From Symsagittifera roscoffensis (Eukaryota > Xenacoelomorpha > Acoela > Convolutidae), in assembly GCF_963678635.1 (NCBI RefSeq), contig NC_087066.1, forward strand, positions 36,707,152-36,771,151: DNA of 64,000 nucleotides, read 5' to 3'. The notes below the pieces were generated by a model that saw nothing but the letters and a program-made list of their open reading frames with translations, was not told the DNA's origin and ran no database searches. The translations under genes and the position numbers were made by a program. Of this stretch, positions 1 through 13,700 are shown one piece after another (position 1 is the stretch's first letter; each line of letters starts with the position of its first letter).

Positions 1-186
1 CGTTTACCGATACCTGTACACTTTTATTGTTCAATAGTGGAGTCTGCCTTCCTCTTAAAAAAGAAAAAGAGTTGAGCTTGAACAAAAATTGACAAAGACC
101 CATCACTTTTATACACCAAAGCAAGGTCAATTTCTTAAATTTTAAGAAAAGTTATTTCATGAAAAATTCTAGTTCACGATTACAGC

Positions 187-925
187 TATACAGTGCTGAT
201 TTAAATTATCCCGTAAAAACGAATAAAACTTGAATTCTCAAACACGTTTTTCTCAAATTGGGTTAAGATTAGACAAAAAGTGAAGAGAACAAAAGTTGCT
301 TAGAATTTCATTTGAATAATATGGTGTAATTTTTTCTCCGAAATTCTCAACCAAAATGTTACCCCAAAAATGGGTCATTTTACCTTTTTTCAATTAATCA
401 AGAATTACGCTGAAACTAATTTGTTAATTGATGAGAAATATGTATCACAAGAAGCCTCTTACACAGCCCAACAAAAGTCTAGAAGGATTAAATCTCCAAA
501 AATTTGACTAAATTGTGTAAAATTTGTTTTTAAGCAAAGATTTAGGATTTATATTGTAAAAATCACCTTTCTTGACTATCAAGCTAAAATATTTTCTCTT
601 ATACAGGTTTTCGGAGATTTAACTCTTCTAAAACTTTATTGGGCTGTGTAAAAGGCTTCGTTTGATATGTATTTCTTATCAATTAACAAGGCAGTTTCAG
701 CGTAATTATTGATTAATTGAAAAAAGCCAAAATGACCAATTTTTGGGGTAAAATTTTGGTTGAGAATTTCGAAGAAAAAATTGCACTAATAATTTTGAAT
801 AAATTCTAAGCAACTTTTGTTCTCTTCATTTTTTTGTCTAACCTTAACGCAATTTGAGAAACTTGTGTTTCAAAGTTCAATTTTTGTTCATTTTGTCCGG
901 ATAATTTAAATCAGGTCTGTACTTG
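187..925. repeat. Long imperfect foldback (inverted-repeat) element
   Basis: Two arms of roughly 330 bp (about 187-515 and 600-925) are imperfect reverse complements separated by about 85 bp. The outer ends share the block GATTTAAATTATCC and its complement, and the inner ends share a block around AGATTTAA and GGGCTGTGTAA. No open frame or transposase is visible. It behaves like a foldback/MITE-type non-autonomous element; I could not define a target duplication. Confidence 0.75.
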
Positions 926-1469
926 CTCTCGCAAGTGAAATGATTAGAATTGAGCATCTGTGATGGCCTCACGTTTGAACAGTCTCTCTCAAATTAGCCA
1001 TTGTGAGGCGTTCAATGGCGCCCATATTGGTTTAATGGCTACATTTTAATGGTGGTTGCGCATGTTTACTCTTCCAACAGACAGACATGCGAAAGGAGGG
1101 GTGGAATCCCTCATACGCGAAGGACCGAATGCGCAAAAATAAAAATTAGCCAATCAGATTTCAGTAATCTGAAATTTGGAAAGAAAGAAAACATTTCCAG
1201 AGTTTTGATATTGACCGAGTATAAAATGGCAGAAAAACGCAAAATTTTCAAATTGTCACTGACAGGCGCCGAATTGGGACAAGTTTTATATTTCAAGGGT
1301 TTCGTTATGAAAGAAGCAAAATATTGCTTCATTTTAATTGAATGGCAATTGCTTCTTTCTAAAAATTGACTTTCGGCTAATTTTGTCTTTGGTCCTTGAC
1401 CCACAAAAATTTTCGCCCATTCGGTCCTTCGCGCATGAGAGTAGTCCTCAAAGGAGGAGCAACACTGAC
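926..1469. other. Intron sequence, nothing recognised
   Basis: This stretch lies downstream of the fifth acyl-CoA synthetase exon (splice donor at 1469 on the minus strand). I see no further exon of that gene here, so the following exon, which should continue the adenylation domain, must lie left of base 1. Confidence 0.5.
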
Positions 1470-1709
1470 CTTGTCTGAGACAGTTGATGCCCAGTTTGGC
1501 CGTCACCTCTTCCGCCTGCTCCTTGCCCAAGGGGGCAGCCCCACTGAATATCTCTCGAACAGAGGACAGATCGTAGTCTTTCACCAGTGGACTCTTACAC
1601 AGGAACAGCACAATTGGAGGCACCAGAGGCAGCACAGTCACTCTGTACTTCTGCACAGCTGCCAGGAAACTGTTCGGCTCAAACTTCTTCATCGACACCA
1701 CCTTCGCCC
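1470..1709 (-). CDS. Acyl-CoA synthetase exon 5 (last one in window)
   Basis: This 240-bp exon lies between acceptor tccgcag and donor gtcagt. It encodes [42 protein letters not shown] and ends at the point where the family has the conserved YGMTE motif. That motif should start the next exon, which is not in the window. Confidence 0.88.
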
Positions 1710-4700
1710 CTGCGGACATAAAAGACACAAAATTGGCCATAAGATAGTGTCAATCAACTCATAGAAACCAAAAGCAAACAAAGCAGTTTTATTTGAAAAC
1801 TGTACAGCTTTAAATTATCAACTGAAAGCTCTTTCCATTTCAAAATTTTTTTTGACACAATTTTTCACTTTAACTAGGCCAATGTGAGAAAACAGGATTA
1901 GTGGATAATTATTTCAACCATTGGGAAACATTAAAATGAACAAAAAAGTTACGAGCAATGGATTTTCGAAATTCTGTACAAAAATGAATAAAAGCATTAA
2001 AAAACAATTTGTCCTTAAAATGGTGCAATATAGGGTGGCTCAGCCGAGATAACAACAGCCAAAACTATTTAGGCTGATTAAACCTTTTAAGCAAAACAGA
2101 AAAAAAAAGATAATACAAACTAAGGGGTGGGTAATAACAAATACAGAAATGAACCAATGACTTCAATTATATTAAAAACGGCTTAAATCAGAAGTAAAGC
2201 CCAGGCTTTGTAAATTAAGCCGACAAAAATCAAAAGACAGCCAATAGTCCGATATTTACATTTTTCGCATAAAAAATTCATATTGTAAACAAATTTCCTC
2301 CTGACCAGAATTGAATCCAGGACCTTTGCCGTCCATAGCATGGACGTAATTACGTGACTAGACGAGCGAAATCAGTATCTGGAACTTGATATACTAATTA
2401 ATTAAGCCGAGGGGTCCTGCAAAATGTCCCGTGAACAACGTTTTTCACGGAAAAAGTCTAGTCCAGTTGCAAATACACTTGCTAATCGCAAGGGTAAATT
2501 GCCCAGCCAAAAATTTTATTTGATACTTTTCCGTCGAAAAAAAAATGAAAACAATTGAAGACTAGGGAGACACATATTCTCGCATTGGTAGCTAGCACGA
2601 CTTGAAGTAGCTCATCGAAAAAATTCGTAATTCAAAAAACTCAAAAAGAGCCAATGTTTGTCGCTCAGCGCAAGAGCCAAAAACTAAATATGTGCAGAAA
2701 AACACGCTTCTATTCAATTCATTTTCCATATTTCTTGAATTTTACAAGCTTAAAACAATAAGACGAAAAGGGTCGTACGCAGGGGCGGATCTAGGATTTT
2801 CTCGAGGGGGGGGGGGCGGATTTTCAAAAAATTTTCCAAAATTTTGACGACATTTTTTTTTTTTTAGGTCGACCAAATTGATTTTTCGAGCTCTCCCAAA
2901 GCACTGTTTTGCCCCTATTGTGGCAAAGTTTTCTGCGCCGCAGGCAAATTTTTGAAAAAACAGTCAAAAAAATCCGTTTTTGGGCACTTTTTGAAAAATT
3001 TTGACAAAAAAATAGCGTTTTTTTGGCGCGCGCTCCCCCTCAAAGTTAGTATATATTGGCGCCGAAGGCGCCTTTAGAAAAATTCAAGGGTCGGTCGGCC
3101 AAAAAGGGATTTCTGAAAAAGTATCAAAGGGGGGACCCTTTGGGTCGGCAGGGGGTCGAATCCCTGAAGGGGGGGGGCGTCCGCCCCCCCCCCCCCCCCC
3201 TAAATCCGCCCCTGGTCGTACGAATATTTCAGTTAGGAAGTCACTGATTCAATTAGACTCCTCAGTCAGCCTTCGCATCTTATATTGTTGAGCATAAACT
3301 AAATTTACCTTGATATAGCGCCAGAGACATAATGACAACCATTCCGTAAATATGAAAGAAAGGCAGAATAGCAATGAGTGAGTCATGTTTGTAGTCCAGC
3401 CGGAGCAAATTACTCGGTTTCAACTGGCACAGGTTTGCGATCAGATTGTAGTGGGTCAGCATCACGCCCTTCGCTAGCCCTGTTGTTCCCGAGGAGTATG
3501 GAATGACTAGAACGTCTTGCTTGGGGTTGATATTCTTGGGTCGGTTGCAGAAAACGGATCCGTCGTCATCCAAAAGCTCCTTGAACAACTCCCCGTTCAA
3601 CGAGTTAAACCCTACAATATATTAATCATTCGGGCCAAGCGAACTTCAAACTAGCTTTGGCGAAATTTGCATACTTTCCACGGCCTTTTTAAATGAGGGA
3701 ACTTATCGAATACGAAGATCAGATGATCCTGATAACTAGGTCTTAATCTTCGGGCTACTTTTCCACGTGAAGTTCGTATAACTTTCGGAACATTTTCATT
3801 CATCTTATCTTAACTGACTGTTTTGAAATATCAAGAGGATCTCATTAACTGTATCTCATTAACTAGATTGGCTACTAGATATCCGAGGGGGAAATTGGTT
3901 TTGAAAAGTTTTACACGGATTCGAATCTTCCAAAATACCCAAAAAAAATTTCAAAAAACCTCGTTTTTATCGAACTTTGCTAGGTTATTATTAACAGATT
4001 AATTTCTTACGCATTCACATTTATTTCAGTCGTTATTCTTCTCTGTGTTTATTTATTCGTCCAGTTGCGAACTCTCTGTAACCATCAAAATCGCTCACCC
4101 CTTGCACGAAATGCTCCCTCGCAGCTCCCCATATAGGAGAAGCTTTACCTTAAGTACGAAGTAAACTTTTGAGCAACATGACTGACCTGCAATATCGGCC
4201 TGTGTGGCATCCTGGTCCATGAGCCACACATGTCGACAGTGAGGTGTGAGTGCCTCACATATCTCCTTTACCTTGGGTAGGTACTCCTTCACAGTGAACA
4301 CTGCCCTGGCACCACTGTCCCTCAACTGGTGCTGTGTCTCCTCCACCGTGTAGGCTGGGTTGCACGTGGTGATGGTGAGGCCAGCTGCTGCCAGGGCGTG
4401 GAATGCAATACAGTACTCTGGGCTGTTGTAGCTGAAATCAAAGAGAGAGGAGATCAAGAGCGAGTGATTGAGAGTGAGTTTTTTTTCATTTCTCAAAAAA
4501 ATTGGTTTTGAAAAGTTTTACACATACAGAGTGAAGAAACATAATTATATGATTAATAGCGCCGTAACTAGTGGTCAAATAATTGCCTAAAAAAATTGTA
4601 GAATTTCAGTTTTTTGACCGGTGATCTATTGGGTATTAGGTTGCATTATTTGTGTAGTGCCAATAAAGATGGATTGAAGCGGTCGCAACAAATAGCTTTA

Positions 4701-7648
4701 GTTGAAGTTTGTGTTTTTAAGTGTAAATTTAGTGTCTGTTTTTAAAGATGTTACTCATATGTTGTGGTTTTATTAATCGAAATATAAAGCTTTTTACACA
4801 GGCGAAGCTGAGCTATGATATGAATGCCTATGATTAAAAACCAACGAAAAAAACTCAAAAAGCGCGTTTTTGTCAATAAAAATTGCCAAACATCGAGCTA
4901 CGGGAACTAAGCCGACAAAAAAAACAGACGGACGATAGTCAGAAAAAGCACAACCCTTCTAGTTTGAAAAAAAGGGCACGGCAGGATTCAAACCGCAAAT
5001 CTTTGCCGTCTCAAGCAGCTGTTTCATCTCTACGCCAGATATGTGATCGGATTTGAATTTATAATAACCTAGCGGTGACAAAGCCGAAAAAACCTGAGCA
5101 GAAACCCTTCAGGACGAAAATTCAAAAAACGCTCAATTTATTTTAAAAATGTTAAGTCCCTTTTCCCATCAGAGCACACAAACGCGCAAAAAATTTTTCT
5201 CGGTCGTAACGATGCAATAAAAGGCAACTAGGTCAATATTAATTCAGTCGAAATTTATTAAGAAGACAAAGACAAAAAAAAATGAAAAAAAGTGAAATTT
5301 TACAAAACGAGCTGGTAAAATTACAACTAATGTGAACAGCGAATTTCGATTGGTCCTGGTCAGATTCAAACTCAGAACCTTGATCACCCCAGGTGTATTC
5401 AATACCATCAGAGTCCCTTTTCCCATCAGAGCACAGAACAGAAAAACTTTCCTCGGTCGTAACGACACAATAAGAGACCATTAGGTCGATTTTAATACAG
5501 TCGAAAATTATTAAGCCGATAAAAAGACAAAAAAAAACGAAATTTTAACAAATCGATCTGGTAAAGTTAAAACCAATGTGAACAGCGAATTTCGCTCGGC
5601 CCTGGTCAGATTTGAACTCAGGACCTTTATCGCTCCAGGTGTATTCAATACCATCACGCTAAGTGCGCAAAAGACACTACTAAATTTGAATTCATTATGA
5701 ACCAAGGTACCACCAGTAGTCTAATGAGTCCTGTGGACAAAGTTGTTCACGGTAAAAAGTCTAGTGTCCAATTGAAAAACCCTTGCTTATCGCAAGTAAA
5801 AAAAACATTAACCATTTAATTTTTTCGGCTTTCCAATTAGTGGGCGGTAAGTGTTGAACCTGAATCCATCCTAATAGGCGAGTGGTTAAATAAGTAGATA
5901 GGTATCCATTTGTTTTGTATAATATCATCTCAGTAGAGTGCCGATGTGCGACCGCCACTCCCCCCCCCCCTCAATTTTGGTTGCCAAATTTGTCTATATG
6001 GTCCCCCTTTGGTATAAGTTTACATCCATTTTTGGCTGAGCAACCTCAAAATTTTTCTGAAGGCGCCAATATTGACTAACTTTTTGGGGCGATCGCGCAC
6101 CGAGAAAACGCCATTTTGGCCTGTTATTTGAAAAATTTGTCTGCGGCGCACAAAATTTGGTCGGCCTAAAAAGAAGATCGGCAAAATTTTCAACAACTGT
6201 CCTCCCCCAGAAAAATTTCTGCTTACGCAATGTGTCATCCTATTTCATTTTCACTGAACCGATGAGTTGATTGAAATCACTGAAAAAATCTCAATATTGA
6301 CAGCCTATACTATTCAATTGAACTTCTTCAAGTGTTAGACCTTATTTACGTTTTCTTCTCTTCCTTTATGTTTCGCGTTTAAATAATAGATAAAAATTGC
6401 CCAATATTTAAAATTTACTGCTTAATTATTTGATCCTACTTGGTTCAAATTTCACGCCCAAGTTATCTTGTTTAGAGAAATTTGTCATCTAATTGTAACA
6501 TTTGTTTTGCCATAATTTGTTTACACGAGAGGCCATTGAATGTTTAAGAAAAACAACTTTTATACGCTATCATTTTTTTGAAGGTGAGCCCTACAACTAT
6601 TTTTACACGCGTGTAGTTATATTGCTGCTGAATTTGTTTTATTCCAAAAACTTATTGAGCTTTATCGAGTTTTTCTCATTTTGCCATGATTTCATCTGTT
6701 CCTAAAATATATTAAGTTAAGAATGACCGAACTTCACTTAAATTTATTGCTCTTTTATGAATGAGTAATAATGATGTAAATGCATTAGGTATCTATCAAA
6801 ATTGTTGGGTAATTGAAGTTTAAAGGAGAATTCGCTCAAATTCATCCATAGATTTTGCTATAAATTGACACACTCCTTTCAAATTCCAAGCACAAAAATA
6901 TAATGTTATTTTCATCGGTCAGGAGGTTAAATAATCCTTCTATTGCCAAAAATGAATGTGATGAACGTCACACTTGATGAACACGTTAAAAACGTCCCAC
7001 TTCCCAATCGATTAACTGGAATTCCAACTTTCTCGCCTTTCTCAACTTACTTTTTACACCAAGTTCACTATTTCGACCAGTTTGTTTGATTCATACGAGC
7101 CTCAATGTATCTAGGTCATGGCAGAGTTGAATGCAAGACTCATTCTATTTTCTAAATACTAATTGATTTCCCTCGCAACACAAGTATCGGTGGTTGGACC
7201 TCCAATTGAGGTTATGAGAAGCTTGGAGCCCCAGTTGCGGGTTTGATTTAACAAGGGTAACCCCCCCCCGTTGGAGTTATGGCGGATTACTACACTACTA
7301 AGGAGACACACACACACACACGCGCACACACACACACACGCGTACACACACTCACACACACACACAAGCGCGCGCTTACACACACACGCGCGCGCGCACA
7401 CACGCGCGCGTACACACACACACACACACACCCACGCGCACACACACAGACACACACGCACGCACACACACACACGCATGCACACATGCACGCACGCAGG
7501 CACACACACGCACGCACGCAGGCACACACACACGCACGCACGCAGGCACACACACACACGCACGCACGCACACACACATGCACGCACGCAGGCACACACA
7601 CACACGCACGCACGCGCACACACATACACGCACCCACACACACGCACG

Positions 7649-7683
<35 letters not shown>

Positions 7684-7710
7684 GCGCACACACACACGCG
7701 CGCGCGCACT

Positions 7711-7783
<73 letters not shown>

Positions 7784-10700
7784 TAGAGCGGATAGAGAGA
7801 GAGAGAGAGAGCGACGGTAGAGAAAAAACAGCGAGGGGAGACAAGAAAGAGCTATCCAACAAAACTCCAACAGGTGGCGGTACTAGAGCAGAGGAAAGAC
7901 ATTGGAAAGCCAAAACCGCAACTGAGGCTCCACGCTTTCATCAAAACCACTATTGGGTTCTAATTACCCATGCCTGTTCTTTCGAAAATAGCATTAAAAA
8001 TAAAAAAGGAATAGCATAAAACAATACTTCAACGAGCTTTTGGGTTAAAAGTAGAATTATATCATAAGTTATATGAATTGAAAAAAATACTTCGCGTTTG
8101 TAAACAAAGTTGGCATACAAAATAGTTGGCACGGAAATGAAATGGTATGTCTATTTTAGAACAAGTTCGTATCACACTTATCAATTATAACTCTTTCTGC
8201 CGATGACACTGCGAGTGTTGATACTCAGAAAAAGAAGGTCTGACAAAAATTAGTGAAATTCAATTTCTCAGCATCAACAATCAGTGTTTATCTTATTTTT
8301 TTTAAATGGAAGCAAAATCTTCTTTTAATAATAATAATCATAATAAATTGTTTGCAAATTAGATTCCATTCATTGTAAAAGTTACTACATTTACAATCAA
8401 ACGAAATCTCATTGCGAGAACGCCGTTTCAACACATCAACTGCTAAGCTTGTTTTTTATTTGCTTGTTTCAACACATCAAGCGTTACGCCTCGAGTGATT
8501 GAAGAGTAGCTCATATTCGATGCACCTATCGTTAATTTAACTAAAATAAGTCTGAAATGAATACGTAACAGATTGCAAAAAACTTCAGGATAACTGCATC
8601 GATCATGAGCTAATCATCAATCACTCGAAGCTTGATGTACTAAAAAACAAGCAAATTGAAATCCAGATAATCTCTCTTTTAAACAACAAGACAAACACTA
8701 CGATTTTTGATGCAGAGTGTAAATAATTCGTGTTAATAATTCATTTCAGAAGTTTATTTTCTCATCACCATCAATTGTAGTCTGAATCAACAATCGCATC
8801 AATAAAAACTTCATTTTCAGAACAAGAGAAATAATTAAGAAAAACAATTGCCCCCTAGAGTTAGCATTGGAGCGAAAAATACGAAGCGGTAACTAAGCCG
8901 ATAGTACTTGGGTAGACACCAGCTGAGCCTAAAAGAAAGCTCATCGCAAACTTGAAGCTTCTGATATCAAATTAAACCGTATTCTACTGTTCTGGGGAGA
9001 AGTTAGAATCAAAATTTTAGAACGCAGCTAACAGACCGTTGACAAATGTTGAAAAAACTCAAGGATACCAGAACAAAATCGGACTAAAGGATAAAAAACT
9101 TCCACTTTCGAATTCAAAGACAAACATAGCCAACTGACAGTTGGAAAAGAGTATTGAACGAAGGGAACAAAAAAACTTTCGAATGTTACAGAAAAAATAT
9201 ATGCCCTAACTGATCTTTGAATTTCAAGAACAACCTTTGATTACTGCTTGTTTGATAAAATTTACCCAATTTGAGAGAGCTGGATTTTTAAGCAAAGTGT
9301 TTATACCGCTGGAAAATCGATTAATTAAATTCCACTTTCGAAGTTAGAAGTCGCTCAAATTTTTTCGCGCTATTTCCACGTTAGCACAATTCGAAAGACA
9401 TAAAATTCCCCAGTGTCGAGAAAAATTCGTTAGAATTTTCTGATATTTCGTCTAGCTTCGAGCTAGTAAAGTGAGCGAGCAAGCTTACAATAGCTTATTT
9501 ATCCTTATTTGAAGCATTGAAAAATTAGTTTTACTCGAGTTTAGTTAGTTTGTGGAGTTTATAGCGCCATTTTAAGAATCAAAAACTTCAAATATTCAAT
9601 AAGTTTCTGAAAAAAAAACTTCCAAAATTTTTTTCAGATGTTTTTCGTTTTTCTTGTCATTTTTCAACAAAAACTGTTTTCCAATTTGCCTATTTTACTA
9701 TGACTGTCGAATATGCCTAAGTTCTAGTTTTTCGTTCTGATCCTTTTTCACATTAGGCAGAAAAAAATGTATTCTTTAAAGGCTATGGCCGCATTATTCT
9801 GTGCTACTTGCACAGTAACCTAACCAGCTATCCTTGTTTCAAATAAAATTAGCTGTACCTAAGTGCATTTATTGTTGTCTGGTTATTGCCATTAGATTAT
9901 ATGAAAGTAGTCCATCATAAAAGCGGCCAAGAGGAAAACTGGTTGAGTTGAGGCACAGAAAATCTAATAGCGTTTGATGACAAACTTGTTGGCAGCAGGG
10001 ACAATGACAACTTTTCAGAGCCGCTGTTTCTTGCTTTGCAATCAAACAATGATAGCTGCAAATTATGTTTTCAATTTCCAGTCAACTAGCAAGCCCGCCT
10101 CCAATAATCAATTGGCTCGCAGAAAATTAGTTGTTGTTCTGATCAAGGTATCCAAGCGAAGAAACTTTGAACAATTTCAAGTTAAGCCATATCGTAAATC
10201 GGTTTAAAAAACTTAAGGTAGGTTTCAAAGAACGAATCGGTTCCCCAAAAATTGAAGTTTTTATGGCAAGCTATGAAACTTTGAATAATTTCAAAATGTT
10301 TCATAAAGCAAATCGGATGGCGCAACTTAAAGTTTCTATGTTTGGAAGTTTCGAAAACTCACGTTGTTTCATAGAGCGAATCAATAGGCAAAAAGTTTAA
10401 GTTTTAGGCATATGGTTTCGACTTACCTCTAAGGTTTCTATATTCGGAGGTTTCAAAAATTCAGGTTGTTTCATAGAGCGAATCAGTTGGCAAAAAGTTT
10501 AAGTTTTTCTTAGTAAGCTATTCAAGCTAGGAAATGAAATATTTCAATTTACTTCACAGAGCGAACTGGTTCGCAAAAGGTTCAAGTTTTCTATGCAAGC
10601 TTATTGAAATATATCCAACTTTTAAACATTTTCAAATTATCGCATAGACTAATTTAGGCCACGAAATGTATACGTTTTTCGAAGCAAACTAATGAGCTTT

Positions 10701-13700
10701 GACACTTTGAATAAATTCCAGTGATTTCACAGACTCGCGAAAATTTCGCAAAAAAATTAACTTTTAATGAGCAAGATGTTCAAGCTGTGAACCTTTCAAT
10801 AATTCAAGTTAGTTCGAAAAGTGAACCGGATGGCAAACTGTTTTTCTGTTGAAGCCTTTCAAGCGATTTCCAGATTTATTCTTTGTTTTTTTTTAAATTT
10901 TTTTTGCGCAAGCTAATGGAACAAAAAAATCCAAGCTATTTCTTAGACCGAATTCAAACAAAGTTTTCTAAAGCAAGCAATTTTAGCTATGAAACTTCCA
11001 TATAATTTAAGATAATTGATGAAACAAATCTGTTCACAAAAAAACTTGTTTAAGCAAGTTGTTCGAAACTTTGAAGCTAATCGAAACTTTGCAAACAACG
11101 GGTTTATTTCGGAAGTTAATTCATAGACTGACTCGGTTTGCGAAAAAAAAACAAGTTTTTCCAGGCAAGCTAAAAGAGCTATGCAATTTTGGAATACTTC
11201 AAGTTATGGTTATTTCATAAACCGAATCAGTACACGAAAAATTTAAACGTTTTCTAAGCAGGCTAAGAAAAGGAATTCATTCAAGTTACTTCGTAGACCG
11301 AATCGATTCGCAAAAAGGTTATGTTTTCCTTTGTAAGGTTTAAAGCTATGGAACAATGAAATATTTCAAGTTATTTCATAGATTGAATCAATTCGCGAAA
11401 AACTTTAAACTTTCCGATGCAAGCTACTCAAGTTATGAAAATTCGAAATATTCCAAGTTATTTCGTTGACTAAATCAGTTCGCGAAAAATTTAAAGTTAG
11501 TTTTTCTAAGCTAGCTTTTAAAGCTATTGAACTTCAAAAACAGAATCAATTCGCTCAATTTTTTTTTCGAAGCAAGCTAATCAAGCTATGAAACTTTGAA
11601 ATATTGCAAGTTATTTCGTGTACTAAATCGGTTCGCAAAAAATCTAAATATTTCTAAGCAAGCTTTTGAAATTATGAAAATTTGAATTCTTCCAAATTAT
11701 TTCGTAGACTGAATCGGTTTGCAAAAAATTTATAATTTTAAAAGCAAGGTTTAAAGCTATGAAACATTGAAAAATTTCAAGTTAGTTCATGGATTGAATC
11801 GGTGCCGCAAGTTTTAAGTTTTCTAAGCAAGCTTTTAAAGCTATGAAACTTAAAATTATTTCGATTTATTTCAAACTGAATCGGTCCACGCAAAGTTCAA
11901 GTTTTCTAAGCAAGCTATTGGAGCTAAGCAATTTGAGATTTCTCAAGTTATTTCATAAACCGAATCAGTTTGCGAAACGCTTTAAGTTTTTCGAAGCAAG
12001 CTAATCAAGCTATGAAACTTCGAAATATTGCAAGTTATTTCGTGTACTGAATCGATTCCCGAAAAAATTAAAGTTTTCTAGGCAAGCTTTTAAAGCTATG
12101 AAGCATTAAATTATTTCGATTTATTTCATAAACTGAACTGGTCCGCGCAAAGCTTTAAGTTTTCTAAGCAAGCTATTCAAGTTAAGAAAATTTGAACTTT
12201 TTCAGGTTAATTCCTAGACCGAATCGTTTCGCGAAAATTTGAACTTTTTCTAAACAAGCTATTAGAGCTGAGCAACTGTGAAATATTTCAAGCTATTTCA
12301 TCAACCGAATCAGTTCGCGAAAACCTTTTAGTTTCTTGAAGCAAGCTAATCAAGCTATGAAACTTCGAAATATTGTAAAACTTTGAAAGTTAATTAGTGG
12401 ACTAAATCGATTCTAGAAAAGTTGAAAATTTTCTAAGCAAGCGTTTAAAGCTATGAAACTTCGAATTATTTCAAGTTATTTCATGAACTGAATCGGTTCA
12501 CGAAAAATTTCAATTTTTCTAAGCAAGCTATGAAAATTCGAAATATTCCAAGTTATTTCGTGGACTAAATCAGTTCGCGAAAAAATTAAAGTTAGTTTTT
12601 CTAAGCTAGCTTTTAAAGCTATGGAACTTCAAAAACAGACTCAGTTCGCTCACTTTTTTTTCGAAGCAAGCTAATCAAGCTATGAAACTTTGAAATATTG
12701 CAAGTTATTTCGTGTACTAAATCGGTTCGCAAAAAATCTAAATATTTCTAAGCAAGCTTTTGAAATTATGAAAATTTGAATTCTTCCAAATTATTTCGTA
12801 GACTGAATCGGTTTGCAAAAAGTTTATAATTTTAAAAGCAAGGTTTAAAGCTATGAAACATTGAAAAATTTCAAGTTAGTTCATAGATTGAATTGGTGCC
12901 GCAAGTTTTAAGTTTTCTAAGCAAGCTTTTAAAGCTATGAAACTTAAAATTATTTCGATTTATTTCAAACTGAATCGGTCCGCGCAAAGTTCAAGTTTTC
13001 TAATCAAGCTATTGGAGCCAAGCAATTTGAGATTTCTCAAGTTATTTCATAAACCGAATCAGTTCGCGAAACGCTTTAAGTTTTTCGAAGCAAGCTAATC
13101 AAGCTATGAAACTTCGAAATATTGCAAGTTATTTCGTGTATTGAATCGATTCCCGAAAAAATTAAAGTTTTCTAAGCAAGCTTTTAAAGCTATGAAGCTT
13201 TAAATTATTTCGATTTATTTCATAAACTGAACTGGTCCGCGCAAAGCTTTAAGTTTTCTAAGCAAGCTATTCAAGTTAAGAAAATTTGAACTTTTTCAGG
13301 TTAATTCCTAGACCGAATCGTTTCGCGAAAATTTGAACTTTTTCTAAACAAGCTATTAGAGCTGAGCAACTGTGAAATATTTCAAGCTATTTCATCAACC
13401 GAATCAGTTCGCGAAAACCTTTTAGTTTCTTGAAGCAAGCTAATCAAGCTATGAAACTTGAAATATTGTAAAACTTTGAAAGTTAATTAGTGGACTAAAT
13501 CGATTCTAGAAAAGCAAGCGTTTAAAGCTATGAAACTTCGAATTATTTCAAGTTATTTCATAAACTGAATCGGTTCAGGAAAAATTTCAATTTTTCTAAG
13601 CAAGCTACTCAAGCTATGAAAATTCGAAATATTCCAAGTTATTTCGTGGACTAAATCAGTTCGCGAAAAAATTAAAGTTAGTTTTTCTAAGCTAGCTTTT

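Noticed and set aside
1111-1469. Continuation of acyl-CoA synthetase exon 5 to 1111
   Set aside because: The frame is open but the sequence after the GT donor at 1469 shows no family similarity; it is intron read-through.
5593-5665. A tRNA gene on the minus strand
   Set aside because: A and B boxes are present, but the region belongs to a duplicated SINE and the cloverleaf does not close.
7159-8019. Long open frames rich in Cys-Val or Thr-His on both strands
   Set aside because: They are translations of the CA/CG and GA microsatellite and carry no real protein features.
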